DNA of 64,000 nt, taken from the NCBI RefSeq assembly GCF_900113375.1, contig NZ_FOPC01000012.1, forward strand, positions 1 to 64,000. The letters run 5' to 3'. This DNA is from Algoriphagus hitonicola (GTDB lineage: Bacteria; Bacteroidota; Bacteroidia; Cytophagales; Cyclobacteriaceae). A program made the position numbers and the translations under genes. Positions 16,973-24,317 of the stretch are shown here, in pieces (the first letter of the stretch is position 1; each line of letters opens with the position of its first letter). The notes under the pieces are model-generated. The model worked only from the letters and a program-made list of their open reading frames with translations, did no database searches and was not told the origin of the DNA.

Positions 16973-17776
16973 GTGGCTGATTTTTCTAGAAAAGAAATAC
17001 AAAAGTTAATTGTCTCTCCTAGTGGAATAATTAATCTAGCAGGTGCAAATTTGTCTGGCATAGACTTATCAAAACTCTGGTTAAAAAATTTAATGTTTTT
17101 CAAAGGCAATTTATCAAAGATAAACCTTTCAGAATCTAGGCTTCATGAAGCTGATATGCAATGGGCCATTTTGGAAAATGCTAATTTAGAAAAGACCGAT
17201 TTATTGAATAGCTATTTTTTTAGGACTAAATTAGACCATGCTAATTTATCTCAGTCAACTATCCGGAATACAGATTTTTCATTTTCGTCGTTAAGGAATT
17301 CCATATTAAATGGTGCAAAAATCACCTCTTCTGACTTTGAAGATGCTAATATTTATGAAGCAAAGTTGCAGAAAGTCATTTTAATTAACTCTAGTTTCGA
17401 GCGAGCTAATCTAAATGGTGTAAATCTATCCTTTTCTTACCTAGATTATATCAATTTTGAAAAAGCCATATTAACAGATTCAAATCTAGAAGGTATTAAT
17501 ATCAAAAGTGGGAGCTTTATAGATTCTGATCTTTCTTGGTCAAATTTTAGAAACGCATCAATTAAATCTTCAGATTTTCGATTTTCAAATATCGAAGGAG
17601 TAGATTTTTCAGGATCAAAGGTGGAAGGAGTAGATTTTTTTGGATCTAATCTTACACATTCAAATTTCGAAGGAGCAATTATTAGAAATTCTAGCTTTCA
17701 AGGTGCTAAAACAGATTACATTTCTTTCCAGAGAGCAACTTTGCAGGATGTAAGACTTGACCAAAACTGGAATTAA
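16973..17776 (+). CDS. Pentapeptide-repeat protein
   Basis: This is a 267-residue protein made almost entirely of pentapeptide repeats of the A(N/D)LXX type (AGANLSGIDLS, ENANLEKTDLL, FERANLNGVNLS, NFEGAIIRNSSF). It should fold as a right-handed quadrilateral beta-helix. GTG at 16973 is the only start giving the full protein. Such proteins can mimic DNA (Qnr/MfpA) or serve as scaffolds. A KAP-like NTPase gene starts 45 nt downstream, similarly AT-rich, and the two probably form one unit separate from the GC-richer RM genes to the left. No signal peptide or membrane helix is seen, so a cytosolic role is likely. Confidence 0.9.
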   Translation: MADFSRKEIQKLIVSPSGIINLAGANLSGIDLSKLWLKNLMFFKGNLSKINLSESRLHEADMQWAILENANLEKTDLLNSYFFRTKLDHANLSQSTIRNTDFSFSSLRNSILNGAKITSSDFEDANIYEAKLQKVILINSSFERANLNGVNLSFSYLDYINFEKAILTDSNLEGINIKSGSFIDSDLSWSNFRNASIKSSDFRFSNIEGVDFSGSKVEGVDFFGSNLTHSNFEGAIIRNSSFQGAKTDYISFQRATLQDVRLDQNWN

Positions 17777-17821
17777 CCTACGACTCTTATCTAAACTTAC
17801 GCCTCAATTACTTTAAAAAGC

Positions 17822-19720
17822 ATGAGAAATATTTCTGAAAGTATCCTTAATTATTTAAAAATGAAGCACTCTGGAGCAATTCTGATATCTGGAGATTGGG
17901 GTAGTGGAAAATCATATTTTTTGAAAAATAAAGTACTTCCTTATGTTAAGGATCATACAGAGTTTTTACCCGTTATGGTCTCTTTGTATGGTGAAGAAAC
18001 TAGGTCGGGGATTGCAAAAAAAATTATTTATGGGTTCTTAGACTCAAAAGTTGGAATAGGTAAATTCTCATTTCAAAAGATTGCAGGTTGGATTAGTAAA
18101 GCAGCGCCTTATATTCCTAAAATAAACGACTATGTTGATTTGTCGAAGATAATTGATGGATCTGAGGAAAATATTCTTAGGTTTTTACCAAGTGAAAAAG
18201 TTTTAGTTGTATTGGACGATTTGGAGAGGAAAAGCGATAAATTGAGAATGGAGGATTTACTCGGTCTTGTAAATGACTTGGTAGAAAATTCGGAAATTAA
18301 AGTCATTCTAGTTGCAAATAAGAAACAGATAAACCCAGAAGATCTTAAATTTGAAGAAAAAACTATTGAGAGGTCACTTGAGTTTTCACCAGACTTAGTG
18401 GAGGTTTTCGAATCTCTCAATGAAGTTTACAAGAATACCAGCATTGGGGATTTTTTGAACAACCATAAGGATTTAATAATCGAATCATTAATAAAGAAAA
18501 CAGATGATGATTCCTTAAACCGTGAGATTACTGAAGCATTTTCTAACATAAGGACCTTAAAATTTGCCCTGGAGCATTTTAAATTCATTTTTGAAACCTT
18601 TTTCAATGACAGTAAACTTTCGGAAGTTGAAATCAGTCAATTAAAGAATATTTGGATTTTTGTTCTTTCAGTATCTGCGGAATTTAAGTCAAATAGTTTA
18701 ACTCTTCATGACAAAAAGAATATAGACAAACAGGTTACAACTTTTTTAGACCTTGATTTATCTGAAATTTTTGAAGAATCAAAAGATACTGAAGAGCCAA
18801 AAGAGAATTACTCAAAATCATTTAAAGATAAGTACTACAACCGTCTTGGTGAGAAATATATTTTCTATCCAGAGATATATGATTTCCTACTAGGAGGATT
18901 TCCAATTGAGCAAAGTAAGTTTTCCGCAACATTGGAAAATGCATTCCACTTGGAAGAAGGAGAAGTAAAAGAATCTTACATACTCTTAAATGAGGTTTTA
19001 AGGGAACGAATGGATATGTCCTCTCAAGATTTTATCTCAAAATTGAAAAGGTTACTATCCTTAGTAGAAATTGGAGAGTTTGTTGGTCCATTAGATTATA
19101 TCAATATAGCAGCTGTCTCTCTTGAGTATGCAGGTTTTATTGGTTACAATAGAGACGAAATAAAACAGAAAATTGGCGAAGGGCTTAGATTGGGTATGAT
19201 GAAATCAGATTTTGTAGAAAGAGATATAACTACATTAGAAATGGCTTTAGGTGGAAATATGAATGATGAACTCAAAGACCTTGTAGATATCGCAAATTAT
19301 ACATTGAATGAGAGAAAGGTTCAATTGAAACAACAAGAAAGGAATGAAATTATTGCATTATTTAAATCTGATTTTTCTGATTTTGTAAATCAATTTACCG
19401 ATGAAAATAGTGTAGGTGATGGTAAGTACGTGTATAATTCATACCTTGATATTTTAACAAAAGATGAAATTGAGAGCTTTGTAAAAGGTATAAAATGGGA
19501 AGAGACTTGGAAGTTACAGCAACTTATTGATTCACGTTATCTAAGGAGTCACAACGTATTCAATTATTCTAGAGAAGAAATATTCTTAAAGAGACTTAAA
19601 ACAGAGATAAACTCATATTCTGATCAAAATTCGAATATTATATGCCATGAATTTAAAACAAGAATTCTACCCAAGGTAGAAAAAGCGATCGAGAGGTTTA
19701 CCTCACCTAAAATTTTGTAG
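17822..19720 (+). CDS. KAP-like P-loop NTPase
   Basis: This is a 632-residue protein with an N-terminal P-loop ATPase: Walker A GDWGSGKS (residues 24-31), Walker B VLVVLDDLER (D132/D133) and a sensor-like KVILVANKKQ strand. This pattern fits KAP-family NTPases, which include the phage T7 exclusion protein PifA. The usual membrane-helix insertion of many KAP proteins is not obvious. The remaining 430 residues are helical, charged and unassigned, with an effector or sensor role possible. AT-rich like the pentapeptide gene just upstream. A two-gene defence module is a plausible reading, but no neighbour proves it. Confidence 0.8.
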   Translation: MRNISESILNYLKMKHSGAILISGDWGSGKSYFLKNKVLPYVKDHTEFLPVMVSLYGEETRSGIAKKIIYGFLDSKVGIGKFSFQKIAGWISKAAPYIPKINDYVDLSKIIDGSEENILRFLPSEKVLVVLDDLERKSDKLRMEDLLGLVNDLVENSEIKVILVANKKQINPEDLKFEEKTIERSLEFSPDLVEVFESLNEVYKNTSIGDFLNNHKDLIIESLIKKTDDDSLNREITEAFSNIRTLKFALEHFKFIFETFFNDSKLSEVEISQLKNIWIFVLSVSAEFKSNSLTLHDKKNIDKQVTTFLDLDLSEIFEESKDTEEPKENYSKSFKDKYYNRLGEKYIFYPEIYDFLLGGFPIEQSKFSATLENAFHLEEGEVKESYILLNEVLRERMDMSSQDFISKLKRLLSLVEIGEFVGPLDYINIAAVSLEYAGFIGYNRDEIKQKIGEGLRLGMMKSDFVERDITTLEMALGGNMNDELKDLVDIANYTLNERKVQLKQQERNEIIALFKSDFSDFVNQFTDENSVGDGKYVYNSYLDILTKDEIESFVKGIKWEETWKLQQLIDSRYLRSHNVFNYSREEIFLKRLKTEINSYSDQNSNIICHEFKTRILPKVEKAIERFTSPKIL

Positions 19721-19818
19721 GTGCCGAATTAAGTAATCCCTCAGACGTATGCTTTACTTTGAATAAGATCTATGGTTTTTCTAATCACAGAGTTTATTCT
19801 CGAAAAACTAATTTTACC

Positions 19819-20268
19819 ATGCGACATCAAATCCAAAATGATAAAGAACACATTGAATTAACTGACAAAGAGTATCGATTTGCAAATTACTACCTCGGTG
19901 AAGCACGGTTCAACGCCACTGAAGCGGCAAAACTTGCAGGTTACAGCGAGCGAACAGCCCGGCAGCAAGGTTCCAGATTGTTGACAAATGTTTACATTGA
20001 AAAGTACATCCAGAAGAAGTCGCAAAGTGTTCTGGACAAAATGGGTATAACCCAGGAAAGGATTCTAGCAGAGTTTGCCAAAATTGCTTTTGCAAATGTG
20101 ACAGATTTGTTTGAAGGTGATTGGCAATTAAAAAGTCAATCCGATATCCCAAAAGGGAGTTTATCAGCCGTCAAAAATCTGATGAAAACCGAAACAGGAG
20201 TAAAAGTAGAAATGCATGATAAATTAGGTGCTTTGTTAAAACTTTGGGAGTTAGTGAAGGATAGGTGA
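19819..20268 (+). CDS. terS: Phage terminase small subunit-like protein (orphan)
   Basis: From ATG 19819 this gives 149 residues. A longer frame opens at 19759, but the domain begins after 19850. The Terminase_2 signature is present: LTDKEYRFANYYLGEARFN, then the HTH ATEAAKLAGYSERTARQQGSRLL and KMGITQERILAEFAKIAFAN. TerS recognises packaging sites on phage DNA. No large terminase, portal or capsid gene exists in the island. An orphan TerS beside a Rep-like gene and HTH regulator is the pattern of phage-inducible islands, which redirect a helper phage's packaging. It could instead be a decayed prophage remnant. Confidence 0.85.
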   Translation: MRHQIQNDKEHIELTDKEYRFANYYLGEARFNATEAAKLAGYSERTARQQGSRLLTNVYIEKYIQKKSQSVLDKMGITQERILAEFAKIAFANVTDLFEGDWQLKSQSDIPKGSLSAVKNLMKTETGVKVEMHDKLGALLKLWELVKDR

Positions 20269-20278
20269 TTTTTGAGCG

Positions 20279-21229
20279 ATGCAAGAAAAGTATGTAAACA
20301 AGTTCTTGGAAGAGGTTGTAAGTTTTGAAGGCACTATTTCGCCTGAAAAAGTAGACGAACTGAAAGCAAAAGCATCTAACTTTATTGATGCTATTTGTCA
20401 AAAAAGGCTGATTGTTCATGATCCAGGGACATTTGCAATGCTCTTTATTATTGGTCCAAACCCTATTTACTTAAATGATTTTTTTCAATACAAATCAGCA
20501 ATCAAAATGCTGCTATCATTTCTTGAGACAGAGGAATGTTATTTTGAAGTTATTGACAATAGATTGGCCGAAAGGGTGGAATACGTTACGTTGCTAAAGG
20601 TCAACTTGAGAAAATCTTACGAAGTGTTTAACTATTTTTTCAAGCAGGATCAGGAGGAACAAGAACGGATTCTATTCACCATTAAGAATTTGAGATGGAT
20701 GTATTCCAGAGAGGGTATTCTAAAACAAATTGGAGGTCTATTTGAGTCCGTAGAAGAAGAATTATCCTATATCTCCAATTTGCTTCAAGACTTAAAGTCT
20801 GATGCAAATTTCGTCCTCTTTTTCGGAAAAGAGAGAGACATTTTTGAAGCTAAAATAAATCAACTTTTGGCGGAGAAGTCGGCTGAAAAAGCATTACTAT
20901 CTATCCAAGGCAAGATCAAAGAAAACTATGATGAGGTTAATTCCCATCCAGATATTTTTAAGCCAAATGGCTTTCGGCTATTTAATTTTTTGATGAAAAA
21001 TCACCTTACCTCAGGAAAAGGATGGCAATCTGATGTTTCATTTTTCTACAGAGTTATGGAGGAACGAGATCAGTTGATTCATGCTAAGCAAAAAAGATTC
21101 AAAGAATTTCTTGCTGATGAATACCCCTATTTGGAGCCTATGGGAAAATTTAAAGTATGGAATGATATCAATACTGAAAAAAGAAGGCAGGCTTATTTGT
21201 CCGCAAAAAGTGCTATTGGATTAAAATAG
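20279..21229 (+). CDS. Hypothetical helical protein of the island core
   Basis: This is a 316-residue, mostly alpha-helical, charged protein (ELKAKASNFIDAICQ, VEEELSYISNLLQDLKSD) with no signal peptide, membrane helix or catalytic motif that I recognise. It starts 11 nt after terS, so it is probably in the same operon. An operator-like region and the HTH gene follow. Position suggests an island-core function such as interference with a helper phage or replication, but nothing in the sequence shows it. Confidence 0.75.
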   Translation: MQEKYVNKFLEEVVSFEGTISPEKVDELKAKASNFIDAICQKRLIVHDPGTFAMLFIIGPNPIYLNDFFQYKSAIKMLLSFLETEECYFEVIDNRLAERVEYVTLLKVNLRKSYEVFNYFFKQDQEEQERILFTIKNLRWMYSREGILKQIGGLFESVEEELSYISNLLQDLKSDANFVLFFGKERDIFEAKINQLLAEKSAEKALLSIQGKIKENYDEVNSHPDIFKPNGFRLFNFLMKNHLTSGKGWQSDVSFFYRVMEERDQLIHAKQKRFKEFLADEYPYLEPMGKFKVWNDINTEKRRQAYLSAKSAIGLK

Positions 21230-21256
21230 CCCCATTTTTTAAAGCCTCTTAAAAAT

Positions 21257-21283
21257 GGTACGGTTTAGTACCTTGAAGGGTAC
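21257..21283. promoter_or_regulatory. Operator-like GGTAC/GTACC repeats before the HTH gene
   Basis: GGTAC at 21257-21261 and GTACC at 21268-21272 form an inverted repeat, and a further GGTAC lies at 21279-21283. They sit 41-67 nt before the start codon of the HTH protein, a natural place for an autoregulatory operator. Binding is inferred only from position and symmetry. Confidence 0.45.
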
Positions 21284-21323
21284 GCACTTACCAGGAATTT
21301 GCGTGGGTTAAAGGAATATAGCC

Positions 21324-21620
21324 ATGCAAATACAAACAATTCAAATCACTCAACTGACTCCTGATCAATTCGAGGAGACCATCAAGAAAGCGGTTAAATC
21401 CCAATTGGATTTCTTGAGAAAGGAAATCGCTCCGATTCAGCCAAAAGAGGAATACCTAAGTAGGAAAGAGGTCGCTGACCTTCTTAAGATCGAGCTTAGT
21501 ACTTTGCACAATTGGTGCAAGAAAGGGAAACTCAAGCCTTACGGAATCGGGAACCGGGTTTATTTTCTCCGATCAGATATTGAAAAGGCCTTAGTACCAC
21601 TAAATCAGAAGGGGCTATGA
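21324..21620 (+). CDS. HTH_17/AlpA-like regulator or excisionase
   Basis: This is a 98-residue protein. The C-terminal half is a MerR-like winged HTH of the HTH_17/excisionase kind: EYLSRKEVADLLKIELSTLH followed by NWCKKGKLKPYGIGNRVYF and RSDIEKAL. The N-terminal 40 residues form a helix. Small proteins of this type act as excisionases (bending att DNA with the integrase) or as AlpA-like activators in satellites and prophages. It overlaps the next gene by 4 nt (ATGA), so HTH, orf134 and the Rep-like gene form one coupled operon. Confidence 0.85.
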   Translation: MQIQTIQITQLTPDQFEETIKKAVKSQLDFLRKEIAPIQPKEEYLSRKEVADLLKIELSTLHNWCKKGKLKPYGIGNRVYFLRSDIEKALVPLNQKGL

Positions 21621-22021
21621 AAAAGAACGCCTCTCCCTCTATGGTCATTACATACCAAAGATGTAATGCTCACAATGATCAATTCCAATTACAAGATTGG
21701 AAATCTAGTCAGGCTGATGTGCTTTGGGTTGCTTTGGTGCTTGATCGTTTGCCTGCATCCCTTACAGTTAGATTTAGCCAGTTGGCAAATAGAAATGTGG
21801 TTTTTAATTCGAATGAACCGTCTAGGTATTTTCTGACCCAAGTTCCAGAAGAGAGTAAGTTTGAATTCAAGGATGTAATCACCAGTCCATTTCTTCCGGA
21901 GACAGGGCTCCAAGATTTGACCGTTAAATTAAAGTTCAGCTGGGAAAGATTGACTCTCCGGGTTGAATTTCCGGTAGGGCTGGTTCATTTGGAAACCCTA
22001 AAATTGAGAGGGGTATGGTAG
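21617..22021 (+). CDS. Hypothetical protein between HTH and Rep-like genes
   Basis: This is a 134-residue protein that I do not recognise. It has no signal peptide or membrane helix and looks beta-rich (FKDVITSPFLPETGLQDL, VKLKFSWERLTLRVEF). Its start overlaps the HTH stop (ATGA) and its end overlaps the Rep-like start by 7 nt, so it is translated with both. Conservation of the trio in related islands would show whether it belongs to the replication module. Confidence 0.7.
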   Translation: MKKNASPSMVITYQRCNAHNDQFQLQDWKSSQADVLWVALVLDRLPASLTVRFSQLANRNVVFNSNEPSRYFLTQVPEESKFEFKDVITSPFLPETGLQDLTVKLKFSWERLTLRVEFPVGLVHLETLKLRGVW

Positions 22022-22941
22022 ATGATTTGAAAATTGAAATTCCAATTGAACCACCGATGGAATTCAAGGAAAAAGTGACCCATCCCTTTCAATTGAATGG
22101 TTTTGTATTTAGCCCTGATTTCAATAAAAACGGAGATGTGGTTTCCTATTCCGGCCATTGCAGAAATCTGTTTGTAAAAATGATTTCAGGGAAGCTTTTG
22201 GTAATGAACTCTTGGCATAAGTTCTGCTATGGCGAAAACTACTCGGATTTTACTTGGTTGGAATTGCAGGTGTGTATGGAGACTTTGGCAGAGGTATTTG
22301 GAGAAGAATTTTGGAAATCCAGAATAACTAAGCTTACCGTGTCGATTAATCTGTCTATTGATGCGGAGCAGGTCATGTCAAGGTTAATTTCGTTCGATGG
22401 CATTCCAATGGAACCTATGAGGCCAAGAACTAGCCGCTTGGTGTATGGGAAAAGATTCGCCTCAACAAACTACAATGTCAAGGTTTACAATAAAGGATTT
22501 GAGGTAAAAAAGGTAGCGGGAATAGAAATTCCACCTACACTCCGGATTGAGAAAGAAATGAAAATGACCTATTTCCAGAAAAGGAGGAAGAACCCAATTA
22601 GGATTTACACGCCAATGGATCTTTTGGAGCCAAGCTCTTTTGAAATGCTTGCTTTCGAGCTCTACAGGACCGTTTGGTCTTTAGGCTTTTCGTATGGTCT
22701 AGATCCAATGGCAGTTAAAGATTTCCATGATGCGACTGTAGTGGTATTTATGGGTGATCCTGATTACAGGAGGGTGTTGAAGAAAAAGTCGAATTACCGA
22801 ACATACAAGAATCATGAACGGCGGTATGAGGAATTGCGAAATGAGTTCAAGGTTGAGAATTACATTGACGTTTTGAATTCCTTGCTTAAAGAAAAGCTTG
22901 ATTTTTTAAAGCCTGCAAGTTTCGCCCAAAAAACCATGTAA
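22015..22941 (+). CDS. Replication-initiation (Rep_trans/rolling-circle)-like protein
   Basis: This is a 308-residue protein resembling rolling-circle replication initiators of small mobile elements. A strand pattern FWKSRITKLTVSINLS is followed by NYNVKVYNKGFEVK and then TLRIEKEMKM, corresponding to the (V)YNKG...R(I/F)E blocks seen in Rep_trans and phage replication initiation factors. A tyrosine in VYNKG is conserved, but the catalytic residue cannot be assigned by eye. It would nick the excised circle to start replication. The last gene of the coupled HTH-orf134-rep operon; a strong hairpin terminator overlaps its stop. Confidence 0.55.
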   Translation: MVDDLKIEIPIEPPMEFKEKVTHPFQLNGFVFSPDFNKNGDVVSYSGHCRNLFVKMISGKLLVMNSWHKFCYGENYSDFTWLELQVCMETLAEVFGEEFWKSRITKLTVSINLSIDAEQVMSRLISFDGIPMEPMRPRTSRLVYGKRFASTNYNVKVYNKGFEVKKVAGIEIPPTLRIEKEMKMTYFQKRRKNPIRIYTPMDLLEPSSFEMLAFELYRTVWSLGFSYGLDPMAVKDFHDATVVVFMGDPDYRRVLKKKSNYRTYKNHERRYEELRNEFKVENYIDVLNSLLKEKLDFLKPASFAQKTM

Positions 22942-22961
22942 TTTTTGCATGGTTTTTTCTT
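22928..22961 (+). terminator. Intrinsic terminator after the Rep-like gene
   Basis: AAAAAACCATG (22928-22938) pairs with CATGGTTTTTT (22948-22958) around a 9-nt loop, followed by more T-rich sequence. The stop codon of the Rep-like gene lies in the loop. Confidence 0.85.
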
Positions 22962-23103
22962 TTTGAAAGGTTGGCATCAAATACAATGATTACTGCCTCA
23001 GGTGAAAAATGGAAAGGCTTCGAGCTTCAAACATGTAGTATAGTGGAAAAGTAGTGTGTTTTTTACCCGTTTAATCAGTATTCAAAAATTATTACTTTCA
23101 AGT

Positions 23104-23844
23104 ATGAAAAAGGTAGATCAATTTACCGATCAAGAAAAGGTTTTGAAATCAGTATCTTGGATTCTGATCGGTTTAGTAATTTCCATTTTTTTAGTGCCTC
23201 TATATTTGCCAGAAAGGTTCTGCTACGCATCATTGGATTATGCAGTTTTTGTTGGTGGATTAGCAGGGCCTTTAGCATCCTTGGTCGGGTTTATTTATGT
23301 GTACCTGACTTTTCTTGGTCAACAAAGGCAACTGGATGAGCAGAGGGAAAGGCTTGATCGAGATGAGGCATCCAAAGAGTTTTCAGAATACTTGAATCTT
23401 TGGAATGAGTTTAGATCAAAAGTGTTTTACAACTGGGATAAGCAAACAGGATCTAAAGCTTTTGATTCTTTCTGGGGCAATGTAAAAGGATCTGTTCAAA
23501 GCAATTCAGCAACTGAAAAATTTGACATTGATGATCCTAAGGCTTTTCTCCATTCCTTGAAACATCATTTGACAAAAAGTTCTTTCAACAAGGGGTCAGG
23601 CCAATATGAGGATTTCATTAGGATGATTTATCCATTGCTAGAAATTGCAGAAAGAGGGAAGCTAGATAATAAGCTCAAATATCTTGAAAATCTACTCAGT
23701 GATGGTGAGAAAGCAATCTTGGTTTATTCGGCCACTTTTCTGGATCAAAAAGATTTTGGAATAAAGCTCTTCAAGTCCGGTTTCTTCAAAAGTATTCCTG
23801 ACGATTATTTGATTTCGTTAGGCCACAGAAATCTTATTTTTTGA
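23104..23844 (+). CDS. Putative AbiC-like abortive-infection membrane protein (copy 2)
   Basis: From ATG 23104 this gives 246 residues, matching the 245-residue paralogue at 3645-4382; a GTG at 23056 would add an unmatched leader. It has the same layout: two membrane helices (WILIGLVISIFLVPLYL and GGLAGPLASLVGFIYVYLTFL), a coiled QQRQLDEQRERLDRDEASKEF segment and a cytosolic helical domain. The stretch 23599-23785 differs from copy 1 at six positions by my count, while the upstream half is much more diverged. This suggests gene conversion between the islands. Expected role: membrane-linked abortive defence, from the family only. Confidence 0.6.
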   Translation: MKKVDQFTDQEKVLKSVSWILIGLVISIFLVPLYLPERFCYASLDYAVFVGGLAGPLASLVGFIYVYLTFLGQQRQLDEQRERLDRDEASKEFSEYLNLWNEFRSKVFYNWDKQTGSKAFDSFWGNVKGSVQSNSATEKFDIDDPKAFLHSLKHHLTKSSFNKGSGQYEDFIRMIYPLLEIAERGKLDNKLKYLENLLSDGEKAILVYSATFLDQKDFGIKLFKSGFFKSIPDDYLISLGHRNLIF

Positions 23845-23846
23845 AA

Positions 23847-23866
23847 ATGTTTGCCAATAGTTTGCC
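23847..23866 (+). repeat. 20-bp island-end repeat, copy 3
   Basis: This is an exact copy of ATGTTTGCCAATAGTTTGCC, 56 nt inside the tRNA-proximal att core. Together with the copy beside the integrase it gives the island one such site near each end, both in the same orientation. Confidence 0.8.
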
Positions 23867-23878
23867 AAAAAATGGAAA

Positions 23879-23912
23879 AACCCCTTCAAAATTACTTTTG
23901 AGAGGGGTTTTT
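23879..23912. terminator. Bidirectional terminator between the AbiC-like gene and tRNA-Leu
   Basis: Stem AACCCCT/AGGGGTT has an A-run on the left and a T-run on the right. It serves the AbiC-like gene on the + strand and the tRNA on the minus strand. It is near-identical to the terminator at 4412-4448. Confidence 0.85.
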
Positions 23913-23913
23913 G

Positions 23914-23997
23914 TACCCAGAGCCGGAGTCGAACCGGCACGAGTGTAACCTCATTGGTGTTTGAGACCAACGCGTCTACCAATTCCGCCATCTGGGC
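23914..23997 (-). tRNA. tRNA-Leu (anticodon CAA)
   Basis: Reading the minus strand gives an 84-nt class II tRNA. Acceptor GCCCAGA pairs with TCTGGGT, with discriminator A at 23914. The D-arm is present. Anticodon stem TTGGT/ACCAA carries loop CTCAAAC (anticodon CAA at 23961-23963, reading UUG), and a long variable arm and T-arm GCCGG-TTCGACT-CCGGC follow. CCA is not encoded. The island lies immediately beyond its 3' end, and the 14-bp att core (23922-23935) is its T-arm, so the island supplies the 3' part and keeps the tRNA functional. Three broken 5' halves of the same tRNA precede it at 24001-24289. Confidence 0.97.
23922..23935. other. Inner att core (tRNA side)
   Basis: GCCGGAGTCGAACC inside the tRNA-Leu T-arm is identical to 4596-4609. 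The true crossover may be shorter. It is the tRNA-proximal attachment site of the 19.3-kb island. Confidence 0.75.
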
Positions 23998-24000
23998 AGG

Positions 24001-24289
24001 TACTTATTTTCAATTTCTACTAGTTGGTGTTTGAGACCAACGCACCTGCCTGCCGGCAAAGGCAGGTCTACCAATTCCGCCATCTGGGCAGGTACTTATT
24101 TTCAATTTCTACTAGTTGGTGTTTGAGACCAACGCGCCTGCCTGCCGGCAAAGGCAGGTCTACCAATTCCGCCATCTGGGCAGGTACTTATTTTCAATTT
24201 CTACTAGTTGGTGTTTGAGACCAACGCGCCTGCCTGCCGGCAAAGGCAGGTCTACCATCCCGATAGTTATCGGGACCGCCACCTGGGCA
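24001..24289 (-). repeat. Three tandem tRNA-Leu 5'-half fragments with palindromic inserts
   Basis: The units are 24001-24092, 24093-24184 (92 bp each) and 24185-24289. Each, read on the minus strand, starts like tRNA-Leu (GCCCAGATGGCGGAATTGGTAGAC; GCCCAGGTGG in the last). It then has a 22-bp hairpin insert in the D-loop region (CCTGCCTTTGCCGGCAGGCAGG), continues with the intact anticodon arm including CAA, and runs into CTAGTAGAAATTGAAAATAAGTA in place of the variable and T arms. Units 1 and 2 differ at one position seen by eye. The third unit carries a further palindrome, TCCCGATA...TATCGGGA, before the D-arm. None can fold as a complete tRNA. They lie directly upstream of the intact tRNA and may be part of its precursor. 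Confidence 0.85.
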
Positions 24290-24317
24290 TTTCAAACAAG
24301 TTTTTGAACTTAAACTT

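Larger units (their letters stand above)
4596..23935. mobile_element. Integrative island in tRNA-Leu(CAA) with satellite-like core and defence cargo
   Basis: The boundaries are the 14-bp direct repeat GCCGGAGTCGAACC at 4596-4609 and 23922-23935, the second lying inside the T-arm of an intact tRNA-Leu. A tyrosine integrase starts 189 nt inside the left repeat. All protein genes point the same way. The right end carries terminase small subunit, HTH regulator and Rep-like genes but no large terminase, capsid, tail, relaxase or type IV secretion genes. The middle is defence-type cargo with patchy base composition. Length is about 19.3 kb. The island call is strong; the satellite interpretation is inference. 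Confidence 0.85.

Noticed and set aside
23056-23103. Extended N-terminus of the second AbiC-like protein
   Set aside because: It needs a GTG start and has no counterpart in the paralogue; ATG 23104 gives the matching length.
4596-23935. Integrative conjugative element
   Set aside because: No relaxase, coupling protein or type IV secretion gene is visible in the island.
24001-24289. CRISPR-like array (regular 92-bp repeats)
   Set aside because: Units are contiguous with no spacers, and each is a tRNA-Leu 5' half.
24024-24307. Repeated short open frames with the same protein sequence
   Set aside because: They are translations of the tRNA fragment array and hairpin inserts, not genes.
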